6,445 bases of DNA from Desulfobacula sp. GTDB lineage: Bacteria > Desulfobacterota > Desulfobacteria > Desulfobacterales > Desulfobacteraceae. The notes under the pieces were generated by a model that saw nothing but the letters and a program-made list of their open reading frames with translations, had not been told where the DNA came from and did no database searches. The stretch lies in NCBI GenBank assembly GCA_029940235.1, contig JAOZRI010000139.1:1-6445 (forward strand). Direction: 5' to 3'. This document shows positions 6,377 to 6,445 of the stretch, piece after piece. Positions within the stretch are counted from its first letter, which is position 1. Each line of letters starts with the position of its first letter. The position numbers and the translations under genes were made by a program.

Positions 6377-6445
6377 GTATAAATCCAAACGCATCCAATA
6401 TCCATTCACTACACACTTTTTAATTGTTGCATAGTTTTTAAACTT
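6377..6445. other. Non-coding sequence after tRNA-Pro to window edge
   Basis: No gene and no strong terminator hairpin are visible. A run of five T at 6417-6421 lacks a preceding stem, and AGTTTTTAAACT near the edge is a short palindrome with a 2-base loop. The tRNA transcript may continue past the window or be ended by a factor or by processing. Confidence 0.4.

Overview
This window carries a chromosomal protein quality-control locus. Four genes on the minus strand, read from right to left, are tig (trigger factor), clpP (protease subunit), clpX (AAA+ unfoldase) and lon (AAA+ protease). This is the widely conserved tig-clpP-clpX-lon order. To the right, transcribed in the opposite direction, is a complete tRNA-Pro(UGG). 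At the left edge, converging on lon, is the 3' end of rho (transcription termination factor). The DNA is AT-rich (by eye, high 30s % GC). The protein sequences and the rho/lon arrangement suggest a Gram-negative, delta-proteobacterial lineage, most likely Desulfobacterota/Desulfobacterales. That placement is from memory of the families, without any search.

Layout: rho 3' end 1-293 (+); a 32-bp convergent gap with a small hairpin; lon 326-2674 (-); 21-bp gap; clpX 2696-3964 (-); 7-bp gap; clpP 3972-4592 (-, GTG start); 39-bp gap; tig 4632-6041 (-); a 258-bp, very AT-rich divergent control region 6042-6299; tRNA-Pro 6300-6376 (+); and 69 bp to the right edge with no gene that I can see.

The short gaps and absence of terminators inside tig-clpP-clpX-lon suggest one polycistronic unit. 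Trigger factor meets nascent chains at the ribosome. ClpX recognises and unfolds substrates and feeds them to the ClpP peptidase barrel. Lon is an independent ATP-dependent protease. The catalytic and nucleotide-binding residues of ClpP, ClpX and Lon are all present, so these look like functional housekeeping enzymes.

I did not find a novel multi-gene system. The points worth a second look are: a perfect 14-bp inverted repeat in the tig/tRNA divergent region, placed in the same sense in both outgoing transcripts; an AT-rich hairpin with a T-tract in the predicted tig leader that could attenuate the operon; an early in-frame TAG in rho after which the reading frame resembles the missing Rho tail; and a charged low-complexity tail plus an altered FKBP loop in trigger factor.
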